Shown here: positions 33,430 to 39,078 of the stretch, piece by piece | Layout of the letters: each line of letters opens with the position of its first letter | How positions within the stretch are numbered: the first letter of the stretch is position 1 | Source: Candidatus Calditenuaceae archaeon | Lineage (GTDB): Archaea > Thermoproteota > Nitrososphaeria_A > Caldarchaeales > Calditenuaceae | DNA: 40,497 nucleotides | Assembly (NCBI GenBank): GCA_025058225.1 | Contig: JANXEE010000012.1 | Location: forward strand, 1-40,497 | Direction of reading: 5' to 3' | Position numbers and translations under genes: made by a program | Notes under the pieces: generated by a model | What the model saw: only the letters and a program-made list of their open reading frames with translations | Databases searched by the model: none | Told to the model about the DNA's origin: nothing

Positions 33430-33945
33430 TTGGGCAGTTTGTACTACGTCGATCCCTCGGAGGTCATCAAGCTCACAGAGGTCTTCGGGGGGGAAGATGC
33501 TACACAGGTCGTCAAGCTGCTCCTCGAGGCCCCTGGACTCTCGGACGAGGAGCTGGCGGAACGACTCGGTGTAGACGTCAAGCAGGTCAGGAAGACGCTT
33601 CACAAGCTGCTGGAGCTGTCGTTAGTCACCTACACGGTGACATACGAGAAGGAGAACGGCAAGAGGACCTTCAGGTGGCGGCTTCAGCTGGAGCAACTCG
33701 TCAGCACCGTACGGGGTCAAGCCATCAAGATCATCGAGAGGTTGAAGATGCTCAGGGACTTTTACGGGTCGAGCGTCGTCTACTGGTGCGGCAAGAGCAG
33801 CTGCAGGAAGCTGGAGTTCTCAGCGGCAGTCGACCACTTCTTCAAGTGTCCCTCCTGTGGCGACCCGTTACAACCCTTTGACCCGAGCGAGATGCTCAAA
33901 TCGATAGATGAGAAGATATCAGAGCTGAGCAAGTTGTTGAGATGA
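33430..33945 (+). CDS. tfe: Transcription factor E (TFE alpha)
   Basis: TFE helps open the promoter at the archaeal preinitiation complex. Residues 1-90 form the winged-helix domain (LLLEAPGLSDEELAERLGVDV, with KQVRKTLHKLLELSLV). Residues 115-150 form a zinc ribbon with cysteines in WCGKSSC and CPSCGDP; the first pair is spaced CxxxxC, not CxxC. A C-terminal helix follows. The 171-residue length is normal. TTG 33430 is selected by TATA spacing; a second TTG at 33439 is possible. The stop overlaps the trm56 ATG by 4 nt. Confidence 0.92.
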   Translation: MGSLYYVDPSEVIKLTEVFGGEDATQVVKLLLEAPGLSDEELAERLGVDVKQVRKTLHKLLELSLVTYTVTYEKENGKRTFRWRLQLEQLVSTVRGQAIKIIERLKMLRDFYGSSVVYWCGKSSCRKLEFSAAVDHFFKCPSCGDPLQPFDPSEMLKSIDEKISELSKLLR

Positions 33946-34520
33946 GCCGCATCACGGTTCTGAGGCTCTTTCACAGGATCGGGAGGGATGAAAGGGTCAC
34001 CACGCACGTCGCCCTCACCGCTAGGGCCTTCGGTGCCTCCGGAATCGCGATATCTGGAGATCGAGACGAGAACCTGCTCAACTCGTTGAGGGGCGTGACA
34101 GAGAGGTGGGGAGGGCCCTTCGAGGTGACACACGTCGACGACTGGTCGAGATACCTCAAGGAGCGGAGGTCTGAAGGCGACCTCTTGGTCCACCTGACGA
34201 TGTACGGCTTAAGCCTTCTCGAGGTGGTGGAGGAGCTCAAGCGCCTATCGGCGACGAGGGACATGGTGGTCATCGTGGGCTCCAGCAAGGTACCGATAGA
34301 GGTTTACGATCTGGCAGACTACAACGTGTCGATCGGAAATCAGCCCCACAGTGAGGTCGCCGCGTTGGCGGTCTTCCTCGACAGGCTCCTCGAAGGTCGC
34401 GTCTTCAGTATCGCGTTTCAAGGCGCTAAGATCGTCGTCGTGCCAGACCCTAAACGGAAAAGGGTGGTCAGGTCGGCCTGGGATCGGGAGCTACGTTTAA
34501 GAACAAAGGGTGAGTCTTGA
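33942..34520 (+). CDS. trm56: tRNA (cytidine-56-2'-O)-methyltransferase Trm56
   Basis: Trm56 methylates C56 in the T-loop of archaeal tRNAs and has the SPOUT fold. The signature opening is VLRLFHRIGRDERVTTHVAL followed by TARAFGASG. HLTMYGLSLLEV and VVIVGSSKVPIEVYDLADYN, with IGNQPHSEVAALAVFLDRL, form the knotted SAM site. The 192-residue length is typical. It is coupled to tfe by an ATGA overlap. Its last codons contain the promoter of tRNA-Val, which begins 7 nt after the stop. Confidence 0.95.
   Translation: MSRITVLRLFHRIGRDERVTTHVALTARAFGASGIAISGDRDENLLNSLRGVTERWGGPFEVTHVDDWSRYLKERRSEGDLLVHLTMYGLSLLEVVEELKRLSATRDMVVIVGSSKVPIEVYDLADYNVSIGNQPHSEVAALAVFLDRLLEGRVFSIAFQGAKIVVVPDPKRKRVVRSAWDRELRLRTKGES
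34495..34501 (+). promoter_or_regulatory. TATA-like box of tRNA-Val inside trm56
   Basis: GTTTAAG near 34495-34501 is centred about 29 nt before the tRNA 5' end and lies within the trm56 coding sequence. Confidence 0.45.
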
Positions 34521-34526
34521 TGCCAC

Positions 34527-34598
34527 GGGGCCGTGGTCTAGCGGCATGACGCCGCCCTCACACGGCGGAGGTCGCCGGTTCGAGTCCGGCCGGCCCCA
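34527..34598 (+). tRNA. tRNA-Val (anticodon CAC)
   Basis: The acceptor stem is GGGGCCG/CGGCCCC with A73. The anticodon stem CCGCC/GGCGG closes the loop CTCACAC, giving CAC. The D-arm is GTCT-AGCGGCATG-AC type and the T-arm is GCCGG/CCGGC. The 72-nt gene has no intron and no encoded CCA. Confidence 0.95.
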
Positions 34599-34776
34599 CA
34601 TCTTCGGCTCGTAATCGGGTTGATCGATTCTCATACGCGACTACACGAACTGTGGTTATTAGTACACAAGGGGAGAACCGTCCGACGGACACACCTAACG
34701 TTTGACCTCCCACGACCGCCCTCTGTGAACCTCTCATACCTCTATTCGTTTCGCCTCCCGACTCCCGCGGAAAGAT

Positions 34777-34797
34777 ATTTTAGGTCGAACCTAAAAT
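34777..34797. promoter_or_regulatory. 21-bp palindromic operator over the DUF169 gene promoter
   Basis: Two perfect 9-bp arms, ATTTTAGGT and ACCTAAAAT, flank a CGA spacer. The left arm merges with the TATA-like element GATATTTTA (34774-34782), 28 nt before GTG 34806. A dimeric repressor bound here would block TBP. The AGGT/ACCT half-sites recall metal-dependent DtxR-type operators, but the spacing is not the DtxR consensus, so the regulator is unknown. Confidence 0.7.
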
Positions 34798-34805
34798 TCT
34801 CTTCC

Positions 34806-35477
34806 GTGAACCCGTACAGGGAAAAGGCTGCAGAGATCGAGCAGCTGTTGAACCTGAAGAGACCGATAGTCGCCATATCGTTCAAACAGGAGAGCGGGAA
34901 GGGGCTCAAGCGATTCGACGGGAGCGTCTCGGCGAGTTGCGTGTTCTGGACTCAGGCCCTTGACAAGTCTTTCAGTACGGTGAAGGAACAGCACCTCAAC
35001 TGCAGTATCGGTTCCGTCACCCATGGGTTCAGGAAACATGAAGAGATAGCTCCGGGAAAGGGGTGTGCCGATGTCGATTACTTCATCGATCTGGGCTGGG
35101 TCTCAGCTGAAGACATCTCGAAGCTACCGACTTACGCCCACGAGAGCAAGACGGTCTCCTACGGCCCGTTGCGTGATGTCGATTTCAAGCCTGATGCGTG
35201 CTGCATCTTCTGCAACGCCGAGCAAGCCCTGTTCCTGATGACGGCCACCCAGCACATGATAATAGGGAAACCAGCGTGTGCCGCGTTACCCGTTGCGCTC
35301 AACAACAAGACGACGGTGATAAGCTTGGGGTGCACCGCGAGCCGGACTAGGGCAGGTTACGGACCCGATGAGCTGGTGGCTTTCATCCCCGGCGAGAAGA
35401 TCGAAGAGGTGTTCAACAGCCTTCGTCGCGTCGTCAACATCGAGAGGGCTGTCGCAAAGGCCGCGAAGGGAGGATGA
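34806..35477 (+). CDS. DUF169 family protein, cysteine-rich
   Basis: The 223-residue product matches DUF169 (ArCR family): KRPIVAISF near the N-terminus, GKGCADVDYF, and the block CCIFCNAEQALFLMTATQ followed by KPACAALPVALN and LGCTASRTRAGYG. About nine cysteines are spread through the sequence, including CCIFC, which suggests metal or cluster binding, though the family function is unknown. The start GTG 34806 follows the palindromic operator and TATA box, and the sequence upstream of it in frame does not look coding. It stands alone between tRNA-Val and pdxT. Regulation by a palindrome-binding repressor is likely. Confidence 0.82.
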   Translation: MNPYREKAAEIEQLLNLKRPIVAISFKQESGKGLKRFDGSVSASCVFWTQALDKSFSTVKEQHLNCSIGSVTHGFRKHEEIAPGKGCADVDYFIDLGWVSAEDISKLPTYAHESKTVSYGPLRDVDFKPDACCIFCNAEQALFLMTATQHMIIGKPACAALPVALNNKTTVISLGCTASRTRAGYGPDELVAFIPGEKIEEVFNSLRRVVNIERAVAKAAKGG

Positions 35478-35490
35478 ACCGTCCTAATCG

Positions 35491-35511
35491 TCTCACGTTC
35501 TTCTCGTGAGA
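35491..35511 (+). terminator. Hairpin after the DUF169 gene, possible terminator
   Basis: A perfect 7-bp stem TCTCACG/CGTGAGA encloses a pyrimidine loop TTCTTCT, 13 nt after the stop codon at 35477. No long T-run follows, so a termination role is uncertain. The rest of the gap to pdxT (35512-35645) holds only the pdxT promoter as far as I can see. Confidence 0.3.
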
Positions 35512-35613
35512 GGCTCCTCACCTACCGTTAGAGCTGGATCGGTTGGTTGACGTTCGACGTACGGCCCTCGGTCGGCGTCCCTCGCTTTACGGGACAAAAG
35601 TGGATGATCAACC

Positions 35614-35622
35614 GTTTTTATC
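35614..35622 (+). promoter_or_regulatory. TATA box for pdxT
   Basis: GTTTTTATC is centred about 27-28 nt before GTG 35646 and 37 nt before ATG 35655. Confidence 0.5.
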
Positions 35623-35645
35623 GCCGTGCACTCGTCTGAACCCGG

Positions 35646-36281
35646 GTGACTGGGATGGAGGGTCAGCTGAGGGTGGGTGTGACGACCTTTCAGGGAGACG
35701 TGGAGGAGCACCTGCTCGCGACCAAGGAGGCCATGAGGAGGCTCGGCGTCAGGGGAGAGGTGGTAACCGCGAAGCTGCCGGAGGAGATCAGCTCGGTCGA
35801 CGCGATCATCATACCCGGCGGTGAGAGCACCGTCATGAGTAGGCTCGCACAACGCACGAAATCCCTTGACGTGATCAGGAGGAGGGTCTTCGAAGGCCTA
35901 CCGGTCCTCGGGACGTGTGCAGGGCTCATCTTCTTGGCCAGCAGAGTTTACGACAGGGTAGTTGGTGAGACACGTCAGCCGATACTCGGCGTCCTCGACA
36001 TCACGGTAGAGCGCAACTCCTACGGCAGGCAGAGGGACTCCTTTGAGGTCCAGATACCTATACCGGCCCTCAAAAAGGACAGCTTCAGGGCCGTCTTCAT
36101 CAGGGCACCGTCGATCGTCGAGGTGGGAACTGGGGTCGAGGTGCTGGCAACGTACGCGGAGAGGGCAGTCGCCGTCAGACAGGGATCCGTCCTCGGCACC
36201 ACGTTCCACCCCGAGCTCTCGGGAGATACGGCGTTCCATGAAGTGCTCGTAGCTGAGGCGGTGAAGTACAGGAGGAGGTAG
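35646..36281 (+). CDS. pdxT: Pyridoxal 5'-phosphate synthase glutaminase subunit PdxT
   Basis: PdxT releases ammonia from glutamine for PdxS, which makes PLP. The motif VGVTTFQGDVEEHL is the family opening. IIIPGGESTVMSRL is followed by the nucleophile cysteine in VLGTCAGLIFLA (near residue 99), and the catalytic His and Glu lie in TTFHPELSGD near the C-terminus. The 211-residue length is normal. GTG 35646 fits the TATA spacing; ATG 35655 would be 3 residues shorter and is equally likely. The pdxS partner gene is not in the window. PLP would serve TrpB2 and IlvE, encoded here. Confidence 0.95.
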   Translation: MTGMEGQLRVGVTTFQGDVEEHLLATKEAMRRLGVRGEVVTAKLPEEISSVDAIIIPGGESTVMSRLAQRTKSLDVIRRRVFEGLPVLGTCAGLIFLASRVYDRVVGETRQPILGVLDITVERNSYGRQRDSFEVQIPIPALKKDSFRAVFIRAPSIVEVGTGVEVLATYAERAVAVRQGSVLGTTFHPELSGDTAFHEVLVAEAVKYRRR

Positions 36282-36336
36282 TAGCCGGCCAGAGGCTCGA
36301 AGTTTAGGGGGAAATTCTTTTATCGGGTTTTAAGTG

Positions 36337-36795
36337 ATGCGGTGCGTGGTTAGATACTGGTTGATGATCGCTAAGGACCACAGAGGGCGTGATGGAAAAC
36401 CAGTCTCAGCGAGGGCCATCGTGGAGAGGAGGGTAGCCAGCGGTGTGTGGTTCGTCTCCATCAAGAACCCTTACTTGAAAAAAGTCGGCGTGGGCGATAG
36501 GGGCATCATGCTGGCCCTAGGGAAGACCAAGAGGGAGCTGCTGGGTGACTGCACCGTAATCGGCGGCCCGTTTCCAATCGATGTACGCGTACAATCGTTG
36601 ATAGAGGGGGCTCCGTCCTCGGTGCTAACCCACTACCTGAGGATCGAGGGTCGTCTATGGCCTCAGGGAAGGGACCTCAAGGAATGCGTTGAAAAACTGA
36701 GCTTTGTCGGAGACGTTTCGAAGTGGTACGTTTACTTTCAGGGAAGCCTTAAGCCGCTCACCGATAACGACGTACAGGTGCTCATGGGACGTTAA
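36337..36795 (+). CDS. EVE-like domain protein
   Basis: The 152-residue product resembles the EVE/PUA-like fold: an opening VRYWLMIAKD, a mid region ASGVWFVSIKNPYLKKVGVGDRG in outline, GIMLALGKTKRELLGDCTVIGGPF, and a C-terminal KWYVYFQGSLKPLTDNDVQVL. EVE domains bind modified bases in nucleic acids or act in RNA-related roles, but the match is only by pattern. The TATA-like TTTTATC (36318-36324) lies only 16 nt before ATG 36337 and 25 nt before an in-frame GTG at 36346, so the true start may be GTG 36346. Its stop overlaps the stop of the convergent proteasome gene by 4 nt. Confidence 0.65.
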   Translation: MRCVVRYWLMIAKDHRGRDGKPVSARAIVERRVASGVWFVSIKNPYLKKVGVGDRGIMLALGKTKRELLGDCTVIGGPFPIDVRVQSLIEGAPSSVLTHYLRIEGRLWPQGRDLKECVEKLSFVGDVSKWYVYFQGSLKPLTDNDVQVLMGR

Positions 36796-37466
36796 GGCGC
36801 GACGATGAAAGGTCTCACGTACTTCTCGAAAAGTCTCCTCCTCTCAGGTTGTGAAAGCTCCACGTATCCCGTCGCTGGCGAGACGTAGGCAACCTCGATG
36901 CTGTCGCCGCTCCCTATGTCTCTCCTGATGGCAACAGCAACGGCCTTGTACGCCAGCTCGATCGCCTCGTCGAGACCCATTCCGTCCCTGAACTCAGACT
37001 CGAGGACTCCAAGGGCGATGGGTGAACCTGATCCGGTGCTGATCACCTTCTCTTCGGTCACGCCACCGAATGGGTCGACGTTGTAAATGTGAGGCCCTGA
37101 GTCGTCGTAGCCACCTATCAGCAACTGAGTTTGATAAGGGAAGAACCTGTAATAGAACAGGTAGGTCGAGAGCAACGTCGCTGCAGCCTTCACCTGCATG
37201 GGCTTTCCTTGAGTCACCTCGTAGTGCCTGACGTTCGCCCTCATCAGGTCGATGATTGCCTGAGCGTCCGCGACCCTACCGGCTATCGTCATAGCCATGT
37301 TATCCGCTACTTTGTGAACTTTCTTAGCCTTCTTGTGGGCTACGAAGAACCCTGCGGTAGCTCGGGTGTCGGTCGCAAAGACCACCAGGTCGTTCACCAC
37401 GAAGGCGAGCGTGGTAGTTCCGGTGCTCAGCGGTTGAAGACCTCGGGCCGCTCTGTCCCCGTACAT
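36792..37466 (-). CDS. psmB: Proteasome beta subunit
   Basis: This is the catalytic subunit of the 20S proteasome. A 16-residue propeptide ending in LSTG is removed to expose Thr17 (mature T1 of TTTLAF). The mature catalytic residues Asp17 (FATDTRAT) and Lys33 (AHKKAKK) are in the right places, and GSGSPIALGVLE follows later. The subunit is therefore predicted to be active. The 224-residue precursor length is normal. ATG 37466 is leaderless by TATA spacing (box at 37492-37499, 29 nt). The alpha subunit is not in the window. Confidence 0.96.
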   Translation of the reverse strand: MYGDRAARGLQPLSTGTTTLAFVVNDLVVFATDTRATAGFFVAHKKAKKVHKVADNMAMTIAGRVADAQAIIDLMRANVRHYEVTQGKPMQVKAAATLLSTYLFYYRFFPYQTQLLIGGYDDSGPHIYNVDPFGGVTEEKVISTGSGSPIALGVLESEFRDGMGLDEAIELAYKAVAVAIRRDIGSGDSIEVAYVSPATGYVELSQPERRRLFEKYVRPFIVAP

Positions 37467-37491
37467 TCCTGTGAGTCTGTTTCAATCGCCA

Positions 37492-37499
37492 CTAAAAGG
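37492..37499 (-). promoter_or_regulatory. TATA-like box for psmB
   Basis: CCTTTTAG on the minus strand is centred 29 nt from ATG 37466. Confidence 0.45.
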
Positions 37500-37546
37500 T
37501 GTTTGTGCCTGAGCCCATCTTGTCCGTTGAGCTCATCCGACACCTC

Positions 37547-37553
37547 TTTATCC
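37547..37553 (+). promoter_or_regulatory. TATA-like box of tRNA-Asn
   Basis: TTTATCC is centred about 30 nt before the tRNA 5' end at 37580. Confidence 0.45.
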
Positions 37554-37579
37554 TTCGATATCGGGAGAAGCAGGTTGGA

Positions 37580-37666
37580 GGGCCCGTAGCTCAGCGGTAG
37601 AGCGCCCGACCACATGGGGCGACGCTGTTAACCGGAAGGTCGTGGGTTCGATCCCCACCGGGCCCG
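37580..37666 (+). tRNA. tRNA-Asn (anticodon GTT) with a 15-nt non-canonical intron
   Basis: The acceptor stem is GGGCCCG/CGGGCCC with G73, the T-arm is GTGGG/CCCAC and the D-arm is GCTC/GAGC. The anticodon loop CTGTTAA gives GTT (37627-37629). The anticodon stem closes only if 37609-37623 is removed as an intron between positions 30 and 31. A bulge-helix-bulge is visible: CGCC pairs with GGCG as the 4-bp helix, with 3-nt bulges CGA and ACG cut as CG/A and AC/G. The spliced stem has four pairs and one C27-A43 mismatch. G73 supports asparagine. No CCA is encoded. Confidence 0.88.
37609..37623 (+). other. tRNA-Asn intron (15 nt, position 30/31)
   Basis: ACCACATGGGGCGAC lies between G30 and G31 of the tRNA. 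Its CC and GG form the inner helix around an ACAT loop, and its GGCG pairs with exon CGCC. The canonical archaeal site is 37/38, so this is a non-canonical intron of the type known in Thermoproteota. Confidence 0.75.
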
Positions 37667-37682
37667 CAGCTGCCGATCCTCC

Positions 37683-38408
37683 TTAGATCCCTCCTTTGCC
37701 GAATTGATGCCTTGTCGACGAATCCCGCTGAGAAGCGATACCGGTGTCTTCTAAGTTTTGATAACCACGCCGTGCGATGAGTTTCCTCGTGAGGTAGAGA
37801 GCTGCACCGATAGCACCGGACTCGGCGGCGTGAAGGTTATGGGCTCCTGTGATCAGCCCTACGTCACCATCCCTCAGCGGCAGTTCTGCCTCGATCTTCT
37901 TCGCGAATGCGGGATGTTCGGCGGAGACGTCGCTGACCTCCGGCATTAGCAACTTTCCGGAGACGTAGCTGAGGACCATCGCGGCTTCAGCGCCGTACCT
38001 GATCGCTTGATCACGCTCTTCGAGCCCCTTGCCCACAGAGCTGGACCCACTCCTCACCACCACTCCGATGCTGTGCGTGAACCTCCACACGTCCTCCAAC
38101 AACAGGAGCTTGGGTTCGGTCATGAAATCACTCAGGCTCTGGAGGAAGTCCCTGCCTCGGTCGCTGAGGGTGCAACCTGACCTTATGACCGTGACCAGTC
38201 CTCTTTGAGCGAGCCTGTGAACTATCGTCCTGATGGTTCCCTCACCCACGCCGAGCCTCGTGCTAAGGGCCGACCTGCTCATGATGGCCTCCCTTTTCAG
38301 CGCGTACATGGTCCTGAGGTAGATGACGGGGCCGAGGTGCACACGCGTGCCGCCTCTTTCAGTCCCTTCAAAGAAGAAGGAGAGGTCCTCAGTCCCCTTG
38401 AGTTTCAA
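37683..38408 (-). CDS. DUF4443-like protein with N-terminal winged helix
   Basis: The 241-residue product has a MarR/DtxR-like winged-helix region at about residues 25-90 (MSRSALSTRLGVGEGTIRTI, then VHRLAQRGLVTVI). The C-terminal part (VVVRSGSSSVGKGLEERDQ; LPLRDGDVGLITGAHNLHAAESGAIGAAL in outline) matches the DUF4443 pattern I associate with archaea of the TACK group. It is likely a transcription regulator that binds a small ligand, but neither ligand nor target is known. The start is TTG 38408, with an AT-rich GCTTTAACTAT (about 38437-38447) 34 nt upstream. Confidence 0.75.
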   Translation of the reverse strand: MKLKGTEDLSFFFEGTERGGTRVHLGPVIYLRTMYALKREAIMSRSALSTRLGVGEGTIRTIVHRLAQRGLVTVIRSGCTLSDRGRDFLQSLSDFMTEPKLLLLEDVWRFTHSIGVVVRSGSSSVGKGLEERDQAIRYGAEAAMVLSYVSGKLLMPEVSDVSAEHPAFAKKIEAELPLRDGDVGLITGAHNLHAAESGAIGAALYLTRKLIARRGYQNLEDTGIASQRDSSTRHQFGKGGI

Positions 38409-38475
38409 AACCCTATCTCATAATCACGCTTACGGATAGTTAAAGCTTCCGTTAACCTTATGACGAACAGTTTGG

Positions 38476-38994
38476 CTAGAAAAGCTTAACCTGGGGCTCG
38501 ATGGGCGTCCTGAGGCTGTATATGGCGGGGCACCGTTCCTTGGCCTCTTCCACCAGCTGTTCTAGGACCTCCCTCGGCGAGTCACCCAGCAGGCGCACCT
38601 CAAACCTAACCGATCTGACTATCGGCTTGTCAGAGAGCCCCAGTGGTTTGGAGAAGTCGATCTCACAGGATCCCTTGACCTCTGCGGTGGTGAGCTTGAC
38701 GCCCTTCTCTGCAGAGACGCCGACCAGTGTGGCCATGAAACACGACGTCATGCCGACCAGGCAGTAGTGCATCGGACCTGGCCTGCTGCCGCTGCCTCCG
38801 AGGAAACCCGGTGAGTCGACCTCGATCTTGAACTCGCCGGCCTCGGCCCTGCATCTGGCGATGAACTGCACCTCGCTTGGCTCCGTCAACCAACTACCGC
38901 TGACTTCGATCGTCCTGACCGACTTGTCCGGCTCCGACCTCAGGAGCTCCATGGTCCTTGAGACCTTTTCGAGGTCGACGTTGTTGAACTTCAT
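38476..38994 (-). CDS. OsmC/Ohr family peroxide-reductase-like protein
   Basis: The 172-residue protein has the OsmC layout: an N-terminal strand domain (KIEVDSPGFLGG), then PGPMHYCLVGMTSCFMATLVG with the reactive cysteine, and a second cysteine in AKERCPAIYSLRTP. OsmC proteins reduce organic peroxides with two conserved cysteines. Both are present, with an extra Cys in CLVGMTSC, so the enzyme may be active. ATG 38994 is leaderless by TATA spacing. The gene is single. Confidence 0.9.
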   Translation of the reverse strand: MKFNNVDLEKVSRTMELLRSEPDKSVRTIEVSGSWLTEPSEVQFIARCRAEAGEFKIEVDSPGFLGGSGSRPGPMHYCLVGMTSCFMATLVGVSAEKGVKLTTAEVKGSCEIDFSKPLGLSDKPIVRSVRFEVRLLGDSPREVLEQLVEEAKERCPAIYSLRTPIEPQVKLF

Positions 38995-39015
38995 GCCTCG
39001 AGGAGTTTCAGCACC

Positions 39016-39024
39016 GTTATAAAC
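39016..39024 (-). promoter_or_regulatory. TATA box for the osmC-like gene
   Basis: GTTTATAAC on the minus strand is centred 26 nt from ATG 38994. Confidence 0.55.
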
Positions 39025-39043
39025 ATACGACCGTCACTCAACA

Positions 39044-39052
39044 CCTTAATAG
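39044..39052 (+). promoter_or_regulatory. TATA-like box for pheS
   Basis: CCTTAATAG is centred about 30 nt before TTG 39079 of pheS. It lies only 10 nt before an in-frame GTG at 39058, which is therefore a less likely start. Confidence 0.45.
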
Positions 39053-39078
39053 ATTGCGTGACCTCTCACGCGGCGGGT

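Noticed and set aside
34599-34776. Possible gene in the open frame between tRNA-Val and the DUF169 start
   Set aside because: The translated stretch is Arg/Leu/Thr-rich without structure, and the operator and TATA box fall inside it; I see nothing else in this gap.
37580-37666. Reading the tRNA-Asn locus as a pseudogene because its anticodon stem does not close
   Set aside because: A bulge-helix-bulge intron of 15 nt explains the extra bases and restores an asparagine tRNA with the expected G73.
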